This document shows, in pieces, positions 53,566-64,000 of a stretch of DNA of 64,000 bases. The notes under the pieces were generated by a model. The model saw nothing but the letters and a program-made list of their open reading frames with translations, made no database searches and was not told where the DNA came from. The stretch spans positions 6,802 to 70,801 of the forward strand of contig NZ_CAMPHV010000025.1 of assembly GCF_946886105.1 (NCBI RefSeq), read 5' to 3'. The position numbers were made by a program, and so were the translations under genes. Source of the stretch: an uncultured Pseudomonas sp. (GTDB lineage: Bacteria; Pseudomonadota; Gammaproteobacteria; Pseudomonadales; Pseudomonadaceae). Position 1 is the stretch's first letter. The number at the start of each line of letters is the position of its first letter.

Positions 53566-54793
53566 GCCGGGCCTCCTTGGCGTTGCCGATATCGGCGTCC
53601 GCTTCGGCGAAATCGGCTTCGTCGAACTCGACGTTCTCGTTGCCCAGCTCGGTCCGATGCTCCCATTCGATGCGCAGCAGCAACGCCAGGCTGACGCAGC
53701 AGATCACCAGCGAGCTGCCGCCGTAGCTGAGGAACGGCAGGGTCAGGCCCTTGGTCGGCAGCAGGCCGACGTTCACCCCGATATTGATCAGGAACTGGCC
53801 GATCCACAGAAACGCCAGACCGTAGGCGACATAGGCGGAGAAGAATTGCTTGGCCTTTTCGGCCCACAGACCGACATACAGGGCCCGCACGCTGACGAAG
53901 ACGAACAACGCCACGGTCAGCAAGGCGCCGATCAAACCCAACTCTTCGGCAAGCACGGCGAAGACGAAATCGGTATGGGCTTCCGGCAAGTAGAACTGCT
54001 TCTGGATGCTGTTACCCAGGCCGACGCCGAACCACTCACCGCGGCCGAAGGCGATCAGCGCCTGGGTCAACTGGTAGCCGGAACCGAACTGGTCGGCCCA
54101 AGGGTCGGTAAAGGTGATCAGGCGTTGCAGGCGGTATTCCTGGGTCTGCACCAGGACGAACACCGCACCGACGGCCAACGCGACCATCAGGCCGAAACGC
54201 AACAAACCGACGCCGCCGAGGAACAGCATCGCCGCCGCCGCGCCCATCATCACCACGGTGGCACCGAAGTCCGGCTCCAGCAGCAGCAAACCGGCCATCG
54301 GCAACAGCACCACGAAGGGTTTGAAGAACCCGGCCCAGCTCTCGCGCACCTCTTCCTGACGGCGTACCAGATAGCCGGCGAGGTAGACCACGACGAACAA
54401 CTTGGCGATTTCCGACGGCTGCACGTTGAAGGCGCCGAAGCCGATCCAGCGCGACGAACCATTCACTTCGCGACCGATGCCCGGGATCAGCACCAAGACC
54501 AGCAAGGCGAAGGCGGCGAGCAGCAAGGTGCCGCCGAAGCGCTGCCAGGTCGCCATGGGAATCAGCAGCGTCACGCCCGCGGCGATCAGGCCGATCACCA
54601 GATAAATCAGATGGCGGGTCATGTGGTACAGCGGATTACCGGAGTTGACCGCCGCCACTTCGGACGAGGCCGAGGTGATCATCACCAGGCCCAGGCCAAG
54701 CAACGCCAGACAGCCGGCGAGCAGCGGGAAATCCAGGTCCAGGCCATGGCGGCCGAACAACGGAGACGGATAAGGACGCAATAGGGCGAGCAT
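53555..54793 (-). CDS. ftsW: Septal peptidoglycan glycosyltransferase FtsW
   Basis: 412 aa SEDS family with ten membrane segments. The C-terminal block L-P-T-K-G-L-T-L-P-F-L-S-Y-G-G-S-S is typical. The start ATG 54793 shares one base with the murD stop (TGATG). Longer frames would run through murD and have no support. Works with FtsI. Confidence 0.97.
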   Translation of the reverse strand: MLALLRPYPSPLFGRHGLDLDFPLLAGCLALLGLGLVMITSASSEVAAVNSGNPLYHMTRHLIYLVIGLIAAGVTLLIPMATWQRFGGTLLLAAFALLVLVLIPGIGREVNGSSRWIGFGAFNVQPSEIAKLFVVVYLAGYLVRRQEEVRESWAGFFKPFVVLLPMAGLLLLEPDFGATVVMMGAAAAMLFLGGVGLLRFGLMVALAVGAVFVLVQTQEYRLQRLITFTDPWADQFGSGYQLTQALIAFGRGEWFGVGLGNSIQKQFYLPEAHTDFVFAVLAEELGLIGALLTVALFVFVSVRALYVGLWAEKAKQFFSAYVAYGLAFLWIGQFLINIGVNVGLLPTKGLTLPFLSYGGSSLVICCVSLALLLRIEWEHRTELGNENVEFDEADFAEADADIGNAKEARHAR

Positions 54794-56139
54794 CAGACGA
54801 GCGCCTCCACTGCTTGGGCGAACAGACGTCCGCGCTCCTCGAAATTCTTGAACATGTCCAGGCTCGCGCAGGCCGGCGAGAGCAGCACCGCATCGCCCGA
54901 GCGGGCCAGCTCGGCGGCGCGCTGCACCGCTTCCTCCAGGCTTTTCACGCGGACCAGCGGTGCGGCATCGCCCAAGGCCTCGGCCAGACGCTCGGCATCG
55001 CGACCGAGCAGAATCACCGCGCGGCAGAACTTGGCCACCGGTGCGCGCAGCGCGGAGAAGTCCGCACCCTTGCCGTCGCCGCCGGCGATCAGTACCAGCT
55101 TGCCGGCGATATCCGCACCCAAGCCCTCGATCGCCGCCAGCGCGGCGCCGACGTTGGTGGCTTTGGAATCGTCGTAATAGGCGACGCCCTCGCGCTCGCC
55201 GACCCACTGGCAGCGATGCGCCAGGCCGGCGAAGCTACGCAGGGTCTGCAGCATGGGCTCGAACGGCAGGCCCACGGCATGCCCCAGGGCCAAGGCCGCG
55301 AGGGCATTGGACTGATTGTGCGCGCCGCGGATTTTCAATTCGCGCACCGGCAGCAGCGCGGCGAACTGGTAGCCCAGACACTTCTCGCCGTTTTCCTCGA
55401 TCAGGCCGAAGCGCTTGAAATCCGGCTTGCCCAAGCCGAAGTACCAGCACGGCAAGCCATCCGCCACCAATGGCCGCGACAACGCGTCGTCGCGATTCAC
55501 CACCACCTGGCGGGCGCCACGGAAGATCCGATGCTTGGCCAGGTGGTAGGCCTGCAGGTCGGCGTAGCGATCCATATGGTCTTCGCTGATGTTCAAGCAG
55601 GTCGCCACTTCGGCATTCAACTGGTCGGTGGTTTCCAGTTGGAAACTCGACAGTTCCAGCACGTACAGCTCGACTTCGTCGTCGAGCAAGTCGAGCGCCG
55701 GGGTGCCCAGATTGCCGCCCACTGCGACCTTCTTACCGGCCGCCGCGGCCATCTCGCCGACCAGAGTGGTCACGGTGCTCTTGGCGTTGGAGCCGGTGAT
55801 GGCGATGATCGGCGCCTTGGCGTAGCGGGCGAACAGGTCGATATCGCCGGACAGCCGCACGCCACGCTGGGCCGCTTGCCGCAGCGCCGGGGTGGCGATG
55901 GCCAGGCCCGGGCTGACGAGCAATTCGCTGGCGCGGCAAAGGAACTCCACGTCCAACTCGCCGCAACGCACTTCCACCTGCGGGAACTGCTCGCGCAAGG
56001 TGGCGAGTTCCGGCGGGTTGGCACGGGTGTCGACCACGCCAAAAGGCAAGCCCTGGCGCGCGAGGAAGCGCACCAGGGACATGCCGCTCTTGCCGAGGCC
56101 GACAACGATGCGGAAGTGGTCAGAAGCGATCAGGCTCAT
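54793..56139 (-). CDS. murD: UDP-N-acetylmuramoyl-L-alanine-D-glutamate ligase MurD
   Basis: 448 aa. ATP motif T-G-S-N-A-K-S-T-V-T and N-terminal V-G-L-G-K-S-G-M-S are visible. It adds D-Glu in the cytoplasm. It starts 7 bp after mraY. Confidence 0.98.
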   Translation of the reverse strand: MSLIASDHFRIVVGLGKSGMSLVRFLARQGLPFGVVDTRANPPELATLREQFPQVEVRCGELDVEFLCRASELLVSPGLAIATPALRQAAQRGVRLSGDIDLFARYAKAPIIAITGSNAKSTVTTLVGEMAAAAGKKVAVGGNLGTPALDLLDDEVELYVLELSSFQLETTDQLNAEVATCLNISEDHMDRYADLQAYHLAKHRIFRGARQVVVNRDDALSRPLVADGLPCWYFGLGKPDFKRFGLIEENGEKCLGYQFAALLPVRELKIRGAHNQSNALAALALGHAVGLPFEPMLQTLRSFAGLAHRCQWVGEREGVAYYDDSKATNVGAALAAIEGLGADIAGKLVLIAGGDGKGADFSALRAPVAKFCRAVILLGRDAERLAEALGDAAPLVRVKSLEEAVQRAAELARSGDAVLLSPACASLDMFKNFEERGRLFAQAVEALV

Positions 56140-56146
56140 CTTGTCC

Positions 56147-57229
56147 TCAACGCAGTTTCAAGGTGGCGAGGCCGACCAACACCAGAACCACGGTGATGAT
56201 CCAGAAACGCACGATCACGCGCGGCTCGGGCCAGCCTTTGAGTTCGAAGTGGTGGTGAATCGGCGCCATGCGGAAGACCCGCTTGCCGGTCAATTTGAAG
56301 GAGGCGACCTGGATGATCACCGACAGGGTTTCCATGACGAACACCCCGCCCATGATGAACAGCACCACTTCCTGGCGGACGATCACCGCGATGGTGCCCA
56401 GGGCCGCGCCCAGCGCCAGCGCGCCGACATCGCCCATAAAGACTTGCGCCGGGTAGGTGTTGAACCACAAGAACCCCAGCCCGGCGCCGACCAGCGCGGC
56501 GCAGAACACGATCAACTCGCCGGCACCCGGCAAGTAAGGAATCAGCAGGTACTGGGCGAAATTCACGTTGCCCGACAGGTAGCAGAAAATCCCCAGCGCG
56601 CCGCCGACCATCACCGTCGGCAGAATCGCCAAACCGTCGAGACCGTCGGTGAGGTTGACCGCGTTGCTCGAACCGACGATGACGAAATAGGTCAGCACCA
56701 CGAAGCCAGCGCCCAGGGGGATGCTCACATCCTTCAGCAATGGCAGGATCAGGGTGGTTTCCAGCGGGCTCTGCGCGGTCATATAAAGGAAGACCGCCGC
56801 GCCCAGGCCGAACACCGATTGCCAGAAATACTTCCAGCGGCTCGGCAGGCCCTTGGAGTTCTTCTCGATCACCTTGCGGTAATCGTCGACCCAGCCGATG
56901 GCGCCGAACAGCAGGGTCACGGCCAACACCACCCACACATAGCGGTTGCTCAGGTCGGCCCAGAGCAGCGTGCTGATGGCGATGGCGGAAAGAATCAGCG
57001 CGCCGCCCATGGTCGGCGTGCCCTTTTTCGACAGGTGCGATTGCGGGCCGTCGTTACGCACCGACTGGCCGATCTGACGGATCTGCAGAGTGCGGATCAT
57101 CCAGGGGCCCAGCCACAGCGACAGCGCCAATGCGGTCAGCACCCCGAGAATGCCGCGCATGGTCAGGTACTGAAAGACCGCGAAGCCTTTGTAGAACTGT
57201 TGCAGGTACTCCGCCAACAGCAGCAACAT
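56147..57229 (-). CDS. mraY: Phospho-N-acetylmuramoyl-pentapeptide transferase MraY
   Basis: 360 aa, ten membrane segments. The catalytic D-D-Y-R-K, the [10 protein letters not shown] block and the His-rich [11 protein letters not shown] are all present. It makes lipid I. It begins directly after the murF stop with no gap. Confidence 0.98.
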   Translation of the reverse strand: MLLLLAEYLQQFYKGFAVFQYLTMRGILGVLTALALSLWLGPWMIRTLQIRQIGQSVRNDGPQSHLSKKGTPTMGGALILSAIAISTLLWADLSNRYVWVVLAVTLLFGAIGWVDDYRKVIEKNSKGLPSRWKYFWQSVFGLGAAVFLYMTAQSPLETTLILPLLKDVSIPLGAGFVVLTYFVIVGSSNAVNLTDGLDGLAILPTVMVGGALGIFCYLSGNVNFAQYLLIPYLPGAGELIVFCAALVGAGLGFLWFNTYPAQVFMGDVGALALGAALGTIAVIVRQEVVLFIMGGVFVMETLSVIIQVASFKLTGKRVFRMAPIHHHFELKGWPEPRVIVRFWIITVVLVLVGLATLKLR

Positions 57230-58600
57230 TTAGTGATTCTCCCCGGAAGTGCCACAAAGCGCCGCCACGACTTTTTCCATCGCGGCGCTGCGTGAGCCTT
57301 TTATTAGAATGGTGGTGTCGCCTTGCTCGTGGCGTAATGCTTCGATCAAGCTGGCTTGCTCGGCAAAATGACGGCCATCGATACCGAACTCGCTCACCGC
57401 ATGGGCCATCAGCGGGCCGACTGCATAGAGCGCGTCGACCTTGCCAACCGCGTAGCTGCCGACCTCGCGGTGGACCTGCTCGGCCCATTCGCCCAGCTCG
57501 CCCATATCGCCGAGCACCAGCACGGTGCGCCCACTGAAGCCGGCGAGGATGTCGATGGCCGCGCAGATCGACGCGGGATTGGCGTTGTAACTGTCGTCGA
57601 TGACCCGCACGCCGTTGCTCGCCAGCTGCGCGACCGCGCGGCCTTTGACCGGCTGCAGCAGCTCCAGACCGTTCTTGATATCGACCAGCGGCACGTTCAA
57701 CGCATGGGCGGCAGCGGCGGCGGCCAGGGCATTGGCCACGTTGTGCTCGCCGAGCAGATTGAGCTGAATACGCGCCTGGCCCTGCGCGCAATGCAGGGTA
57801 AAGGCCGAACAACCGCGAGCATCGCGGGCCAGGTCGCTGGCATGGAAGTCCGCCGCGGGATTGACCAGGGCGAAGCTCGATACTCTGCGACCGGCGGCGC
57901 GTTGCTGCCAGGTGGCGAACGCCTTGTCGTCGAGATTGAGCACGGCGACACCGTCGCGACCCAGCCCTTCGAGGATCTCGCCCTTGGCCTGGACGATCTT
58001 TTCCGGCCCGCCGAATTCGCCGACATGGGCGGTTCCGGCGTTGTTGATAATGGCCACCTGGGGCAGCGCCAGGCTGACGGTATAAGCGATTTCGCCGACA
58101 TGGTTGGCGCCCAGCTCGATCACCGCGGCGACATGCTCAGGCGCCAGTTCCAACAGGGTCAGGGGCGCGCCGAGGTCATTGTTGAGATTGCCGCGGGTGG
58201 CCAGCACCGCACCGCGCAAGCCGACGCGCAGAATGCTCGCGAGCATTTCCTTGACCGTGGTTTTACCGCTGGAACCGGTTATCGCCACCAGGGGGCCGCC
58301 GAAGGCCTGGCGATTGAGCGCGCCCAATTGCCCCAGGGCCAGACGGCTATCGCCGACCAGCAACTGCGGCAAGGCCACGCCCGCCACTTCACGCTCGACC
58401 AGGGCTGCCACGGCGCCACGCGCGGCGACCTCGGCAAGGTAGTCGTGGCCGTCGAAACGCGGCCCGGTCAGCGCCACGAACAGCTGACCCGGTTGAATCG
58501 CCCGGCTATCGGTACTGACGGCGTCGAAGAGTCTATCCTCGCCGATCAAACGGGCATTCAGCGGTGCGGCGACTTCGCTCAATCGCAGAGCCTTAAGCAT
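57230..58600 (-). CDS. murF: UDP-MurNAc-tripeptide-D-Ala-D-Ala ligase MurF
   Basis: 456 aa. The nucleotide motif T-G-S-S-G-K-T-T-V-K and E-L-G-A-N-H-V-G-E-I are diagnostic. It adds D-Ala-D-Ala. It overlaps murE by 8 nt. Confidence 0.98.
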   Translation of the reverse strand: MLKALRLSEVAAPLNARLIGEDRLFDAVSTDSRAIQPGQLFVALTGPRFDGHDYLAEVAARGAVAALVEREVAGVALPQLLVGDSRLALGQLGALNRQAFGGPLVAITGSSGKTTVKEMLASILRVGLRGAVLATRGNLNNDLGAPLTLLELAPEHVAAVIELGANHVGEIAYTVSLALPQVAIINNAGTAHVGEFGGPEKIVQAKGEILEGLGRDGVAVLNLDDKAFATWQQRAAGRRVSSFALVNPAADFHASDLARDARGCSAFTLHCAQGQARIQLNLLGEHNVANALAAAAAAHALNVPLVDIKNGLELLQPVKGRAVAQLASNGVRVIDDSYNANPASICAAIDILAGFSGRTVLVLGDMGELGEWAEQVHREVGSYAVGKVDALYAVGPLMAHAVSEFGIDGRHFAEQASLIEALRHEQGDTTILIKGSRSAAMEKVVAALCGTSGENH

Positions 58601-60055
58601 GGCTCACCTCCCATTCGGCCAGAGCTTTGGCGGCTTCGACCAGATCGGAGAACGGCTGACGCTCGCCGTTGATCTCCTGATAGTCCTCATGGCCCTTACC
58701 GGCCAATACCAGCACATCGTTGGCACTGGCGGCGGCGATCAATTGAGCGATGGCCTGGCCACGACCATGGACGAACTGCACGCGCTCGGCAGCGACGAAG
58801 CCGGCGCGGATATCGCTGAAAATCTGCTGGGGAGATTCGGTGCGCGGATTGTCGTCGGTCACCAGCACGCCATCGGCGAGGCGCTCGACCACCGCAGCCA
58901 TCAGCGGACGCTTACCGCTGTCGCGATCGCCGCCGCAGCCGAACAGGCACAGCAGGCGGCCTTTGACATGCGGGCGCAAGGCTTCGAGAACTTTCTCCAG
59001 GGCATCCGGGGTGTGCGCGTAGTCGACCACCACCAGCGGTTGCCGGGCGCCGCCCAGGCGCTGCATACGACCGACCGGCCCTTGCAAGCGCGGCAGCACC
59101 GCGAGGATTTCATCGAGCGGATAATCCATGCCCAACAAGGCACCGACCACCGCCAACAAATTACTCAGGTTGAAACGGCCGAGCAGCGAACTGCGCAGGC
59201 TGCGTTCGCCCTGCGGGGTGACCAGCGTGGCGACTACGCCCTGCTCGTCGAACCGCGCCTGGCGGCAATACAAATAGGCGCTGCGATCTTCCAGGCTGTA
59301 ACCGATCAAGCGCGACGGCTGCGACCGTGCGGCGAGTTCGCGACCGAAGGCGTCGTCCAGATTCAACACCCGGCAACGCAGGTTGGGCCAGGCGAACAAA
59401 GCGGCTTTGGCCTCGCCGTAGGCGTCCATCGAGCCGTGATAATCCAGATGATCGCGGGACAGGTTGGTGAACACCGCCACATCGAAATCCAGTGCCGCGA
59501 CACGGCCCTGGTGCAAACCGTGGGAGGAAACTTCCATGGCCACGGCGCGCGCGCCGGCCTTCTTCATCTCCGCCAGGGTGGCCTGCACGCCGATCGGGTC
59601 GGGCGTGGTGTGGCGGCCCAACGCCAAGGCGTTATAAAAGCCGTTGCCGAGGGTGCCGACGATGCCGCAGCGCTCGCCGAGCAGATCCAGGGCCTGGGCC
59701 AGCAATTGGCTGACGCTGGTTTTGCCGTTGGTGCCGGTGACGCCGATCAGGTGCAGGCCACGGCTCGGCTCACCATAAAAACGCCCGGCAATCGCCGACA
59801 GCTGGCCGGCCAAACCTTTGATGGCCAACAGCTCGGCGCTATGGGCGGTCATCGTCGGCGCGCCTTCCGCCTCATAGGCCACGGCCGCGGCACCGCGGGC
59901 GATCGCATCGGCGATATGCACGCGGCCGTCCTGCTGGGTGCCGGGCACGGCCAGGAACAGGTCGCCCGGACGCACCTTGCGGCTGTCCAGGGTCAGTTCG
60001 CGAATCAACATCGAGCTGGCCGCTTCCGGCAGCAACTGATTCAGCGGCATCGGCA

Positions 60056-60056
<1 letters not shown>
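58593..60056 (-). CDS. murE: UDP-MurNAc-L-Ala-D-Glu:meso-diaminopimelate ligase MurE
   Basis: 487 aa. T-G-T-N-G-K-T-S is the ATP loop, and D-N-P-R in T-D-D-N-P-R-T-E is the meso-diaminopimelate specificity motif, as expected for a Gram-negative wall. ATG 60056 shares one base with the ftsI stop (TGATG); ATG 60050 is an alternative start. Confidence 0.97.
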
Positions 60057-62078
<2,022 letters not shown>

Positions 62079-62082
<4 letters not shown>

Positions 62083-63026
62083 CGCAGCTTCTCCGCAACC
62101 CGCATCACCGCACTGCGCGAACGCGGGTTGGCCTTGAGCTCGGCCTCGGAAGCGAACTGCGGCTTGCCGATCAGCTTCAGACGCGGCTCGAAGGCCTTCG
62201 GAATGATCGGCAGATTACGCGGCAGCTTGTCCTGTTCGCCCTTGGCATGTTTGCGCATGAAGAGTTTGACGATGCGGTCTTCCAGAGAATGGAAGCTGAT
62301 CACCACCAGACGGCCGCCGACTTCGAGGGCTTCCAGCGCCGCATCCAAGCCGCGCTCGAGATCGCCCAACTCGTTATTGATATGAATACGCAGCCCCTGG
62401 AATGCACGGGTCGCGGGATTCTTGCCCTTCTCCCAGGCCGGATTGGCGACGGTCAGCACCTGCGCCAGATCGGCGGTGCGCTCGAACGGCTGTTCGGCAC
62501 GACGCAGAACCACGGCGCGGGCCATGCGCTTGGCGAAACGCTCCTCGCCGTACTCCTTGAATACCCGGGCGATCTCCTCCTCGGGGGCACTGGCGATCCA
62601 CTGCGCCGCACTGAGCCCACGAGTCGGATCCATACGCATATCCAGCGGACCGTCGTTGAGGAAACTGAAACCGCGGGCGGCATCGTCCAACTGCGGCGAG
62701 GACACACCCAGATCGAGAAGAATGCCGTTGACCCGCCCTGCCAGACCGCGGACAACGACTTCCTCGCCAAGTTCCGCAAAACTCCGCTGCACAACGACAA
62801 AGCGGCCGTCTTCGGCCGCTAGCGCTTCACCCGTCGCAATCGCTAAGGGATCCTTATCGAATCCCAACAAGTGACCATCCGGCCCGAGCTTCTGCAATAT
62901 TAGCCGGCTATGCCCGCCGCGTCCGAAGGTGCCATCCAGGTAGCAGCCATCGGGCCGCACGGCGAGGCCTTCAACGGCTTCGTCGAGTAGCACGGTTATA
63001 TGGCGAAAGCTGCCGGTCATAGTCAC
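62079..63026 (-). CDS. rsmH: 16S rRNA m4C1402 methyltransferase RsmH
   Basis: 315 aa (also called MraW). The SAM motif is [20 protein letters not shown] and I-S-F-H-S-L-E-D-R follow. Methylates C1402 in the decoding centre. It overlaps mraZ by 4 nt. Confidence 0.97.
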
Positions 63027-63478
63027 AGGATCAGGTCACGTAGATCGTCGGACAGGGCGCCCGGTTGCTTGATGGCCGCCAGATCGGCGTCCGCCACGGC
63101 ATTCCAGGCATCTTCATCCCACAATTGAAATTTATTGAGTTGGCCAACGAGCATCGCGCGCTTATCCAACTTGGCGTATTCGCGCAGACGCGGCGGCACC
63201 AGAAAACGACCGCTGGCATCCAGCTCGAGGTCGACGGCATTGCCTATCAGCAAACGTTGCAAACGGCGGTTTTCTTCACGAAAGGAAGCCAGCTCGCGCA
63301 ATTTGGCTTCGATCAACTCCCACTCGGCCAACGGATAGACACATAAGCAGGGGTCAATGGCATCGATGGTCACGATAAGCTGGCCGGCACAACGCGAAAC
63401 GAGCTCGTCACGATACCGACTCGGCATCGCGAGGCGCCCTTTGGCGTCGAGACTGATGGCGTTAGCTCCGCGAAACAC
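63023..63478 (-). CDS. mraZ: Transcriptional regulator MraZ
   Basis: 151 aa of the AbrB-like double-SpoVT family. The tandem motifs [13 protein letters not shown] and [13 protein letters not shown] are clear. It binds the repeat box in front of its own gene (63511-63546) and represses the cluster in E. coli. It is the first gene of the dcw cluster. Confidence 0.97.
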   Translation of the reverse strand: MFRGANAISLDAKGRLAMPSRYRDELVSRCAGQLIVTIDAIDPCLCVYPLAEWELIEAKLRELASFREENRRLQRLLIGNAVDLELDASGRFLVPPRLREYAKLDKRAMLVGQLNKFQLWDEDAWNAVADADLAAIKQPGALSDDLRDLIL

Positions 63479-63510
63479 GATCGCGCTTCCCCTGTTATTA
63501 GCTATCCATG

Positions 63511-63546
63511 CCCAAAAAAACCCACTTCATGCCACTTTTTACCACT
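63511..63546 (-). promoter_or_regulatory. MraZ box: direct repeats with 10 bp period
   Basis: On the minus strand AGTGG occurs at 63546-63542, 63536-63532 and 63526-63522, followed by TTGGG at 63515-63511. The repeats are spaced 10-11 bp, one helical turn, between the -10 element and mraZ. This matches the G-rich MraZ-binding repeats known from E. coli and Mycoplasma. Confidence 0.75.
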
Positions 63547-63553
63547 CGCGCAC

Positions 63554-63583
63554 ACTATAGGAACGCACGCACCCCACCGTCAA
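63554..63583 (-). promoter_or_regulatory. Sigma70 promoter of the dcw cluster
   Basis: On the minus strand TTGACG (63583-63578), 18 nt spacer, TATAGT (63559-63554). The -10 ends 8 bp before the first MraZ repeat, so bound MraZ would block it. The remainder of the 305 bp gap to rnpB (63584-63785) shows no gene; an AT-rich stretch near 63710-63750 may hold the end of rnpB transcription. Confidence 0.75.
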
Positions 63584-63785
63584 GGCGCCCCAAGCGGGAA
63601 AAATCCTTATAGAACGGAGATTTAGCGATACAAGCGGAAGAAGAAACAGCAAACAGGAGGGGTACCGACAAGGCAAAGCGAAAGAACACAAGAAGCTGCA
63701 CTTCAAACTTAAAGTGATTTATTAAGAGTAAGATTTTTTCGGTATTAATAAGACGGGGGATAAGAAGGGAAGCGGAGCTGAGAGA

Positions 63786-64000
63786 GGTGGAGAGTCGATC
63801 TGTAAGCCGGGTTCTGTCGAGGACAGTCATTCCTCTACGACGTACATCACTGCACGTCTTTAGCAACCTACCCGGTTCCAGCGCGGGCCACGCCAATGGA
63901 ACCCTATTTGGTCTTGCTCCGAGTGGGGTTTACCTAGCCACGGACTGTTACCAGCCGTGCGGTGCGCTCTTACCGCACCTTTTCACCCTTACCGGCACCG
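63786..64000 (-). ncRNA. rnpB: RNase P RNA (rnpB), 3' part
   Basis: The minus strand ends with GACAGAACCCGGCTTACAG then ATCGACTCTCCACCT, the characteristic 3' end of Pseudomonas class A RNase P RNA. Conserved blocks are seen further up: GAGCAAGACCAAATAGG (near 63903-63920), TAGGTAAACCCC (near 63935) and AGAGCGCACCGC (near 63970). The 5' end lies beyond the window. It is the ribozyme that matures tRNA 5' ends. A frame on this strand at 63555-63896 is not coding. Confidence 0.92.

Noticed and set aside
63555..63896. Minus-strand open frame between mraZ and rnpB
   Set aside because: It begins inside rnpB and runs through the dcw promoter; it is not a gene.

Overview
The window looks like a chromosomal segment of a high-GC gammaproteobacterium of the genus Pseudomonas or a close relative (Azotobacter type). 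Three things support this. The groESL, colRS-methyltransferase-inaA, argJ-secA, M23 peptidase-dciA-lpxC and complete dcw genes follow, as far as I remember, the order of the PA4371 to PA4421.1 stretch of P. aeruginosa PAO1. The protein sequences are Pseudomonas-like. The window ends inside rnpB. No plasmid, phage, tRNA or CRISPR signal was seen.

Region 1 (1-5.4 kb, + strand): the 5'-truncated end of an imelysin-type operon (di-heme c protein, imelysin-like lipoprotein, DUF1513 Tat protein), then a methyl-accepting chemotaxis protein with a FliA-like promoter. The di-heme gene carries an in-frame palindromic, MITE-like insertion of about 144 bp. Region 2 (5.7-13.6 kb, +): a tightly packed ten-gene operon absent from the PAO1 order as I recall it. 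It encodes an orphan sensory-rhodopsin-transducer (ASRT) protein, an SPW-VKOR fusion membrane protein, a caa3-like cytochrome oxidase (subunit II fused to cytochrome c, a long subunit I, a short subunit III), a small membrane protein, a CtaG-type assembly factor and three c-type cytochromes. This is the most distinctive accessory system in the window. Region 3 (13.8-18.0 kb, +): an RND efflux adaptor and pump resembling MexVW, followed by palindromic intergenic repeats.

Region 4 (18.2-25.6 kb, -): the colRS two-component system with a downstream methyltransferase-InaA kinase-small exported protein operon. A second, paralogous small exported protein lies on the upstream side of colR. Then come groESL with an RpoH-type promoter, and fxsA. 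Region 5 (25.6-41 kb, mixed strands): housekeeping and regulatory genes. These are a HugZ-like protein, an SDR, a DUF481 outer-membrane-type protein, a Cys-less alkyltransferase-like protein, AmpG, an MscS channel, YajQ, a degenerate-GGDEF response regulator, PanE, a PAS histidine kinase, a cobalamin adenosyltransferase, an RluA-family synthase, a Nudix-ThiE fusion, a GST and ArgJ. Two copies of a 54-58 bp palindrome occur at 22.6 and 30.6 kb, and the second supplies the ampG stop codon.

Region 6 (41-63.5 kb, almost all -): secA, an M23 peptidase, dciA (+), lpxC and the full division and cell-wall cluster mraZ-rsmH-ftsL-ftsI-murE-murF-mraY-murD-ftsW-murG-murC-ddlB-ftsQ-ftsA-ftsZ. Many genes in it overlap start to stop. 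It is headed by a sigma70-type promoter and a MraZ box. The 3' part of rnpB closes the window. These genes carry out peptidoglycan precursor synthesis, septation, lipid A synthesis and protein export. AmpG (muropeptide recycling) and the LytM-type peptidase add to the envelope theme.
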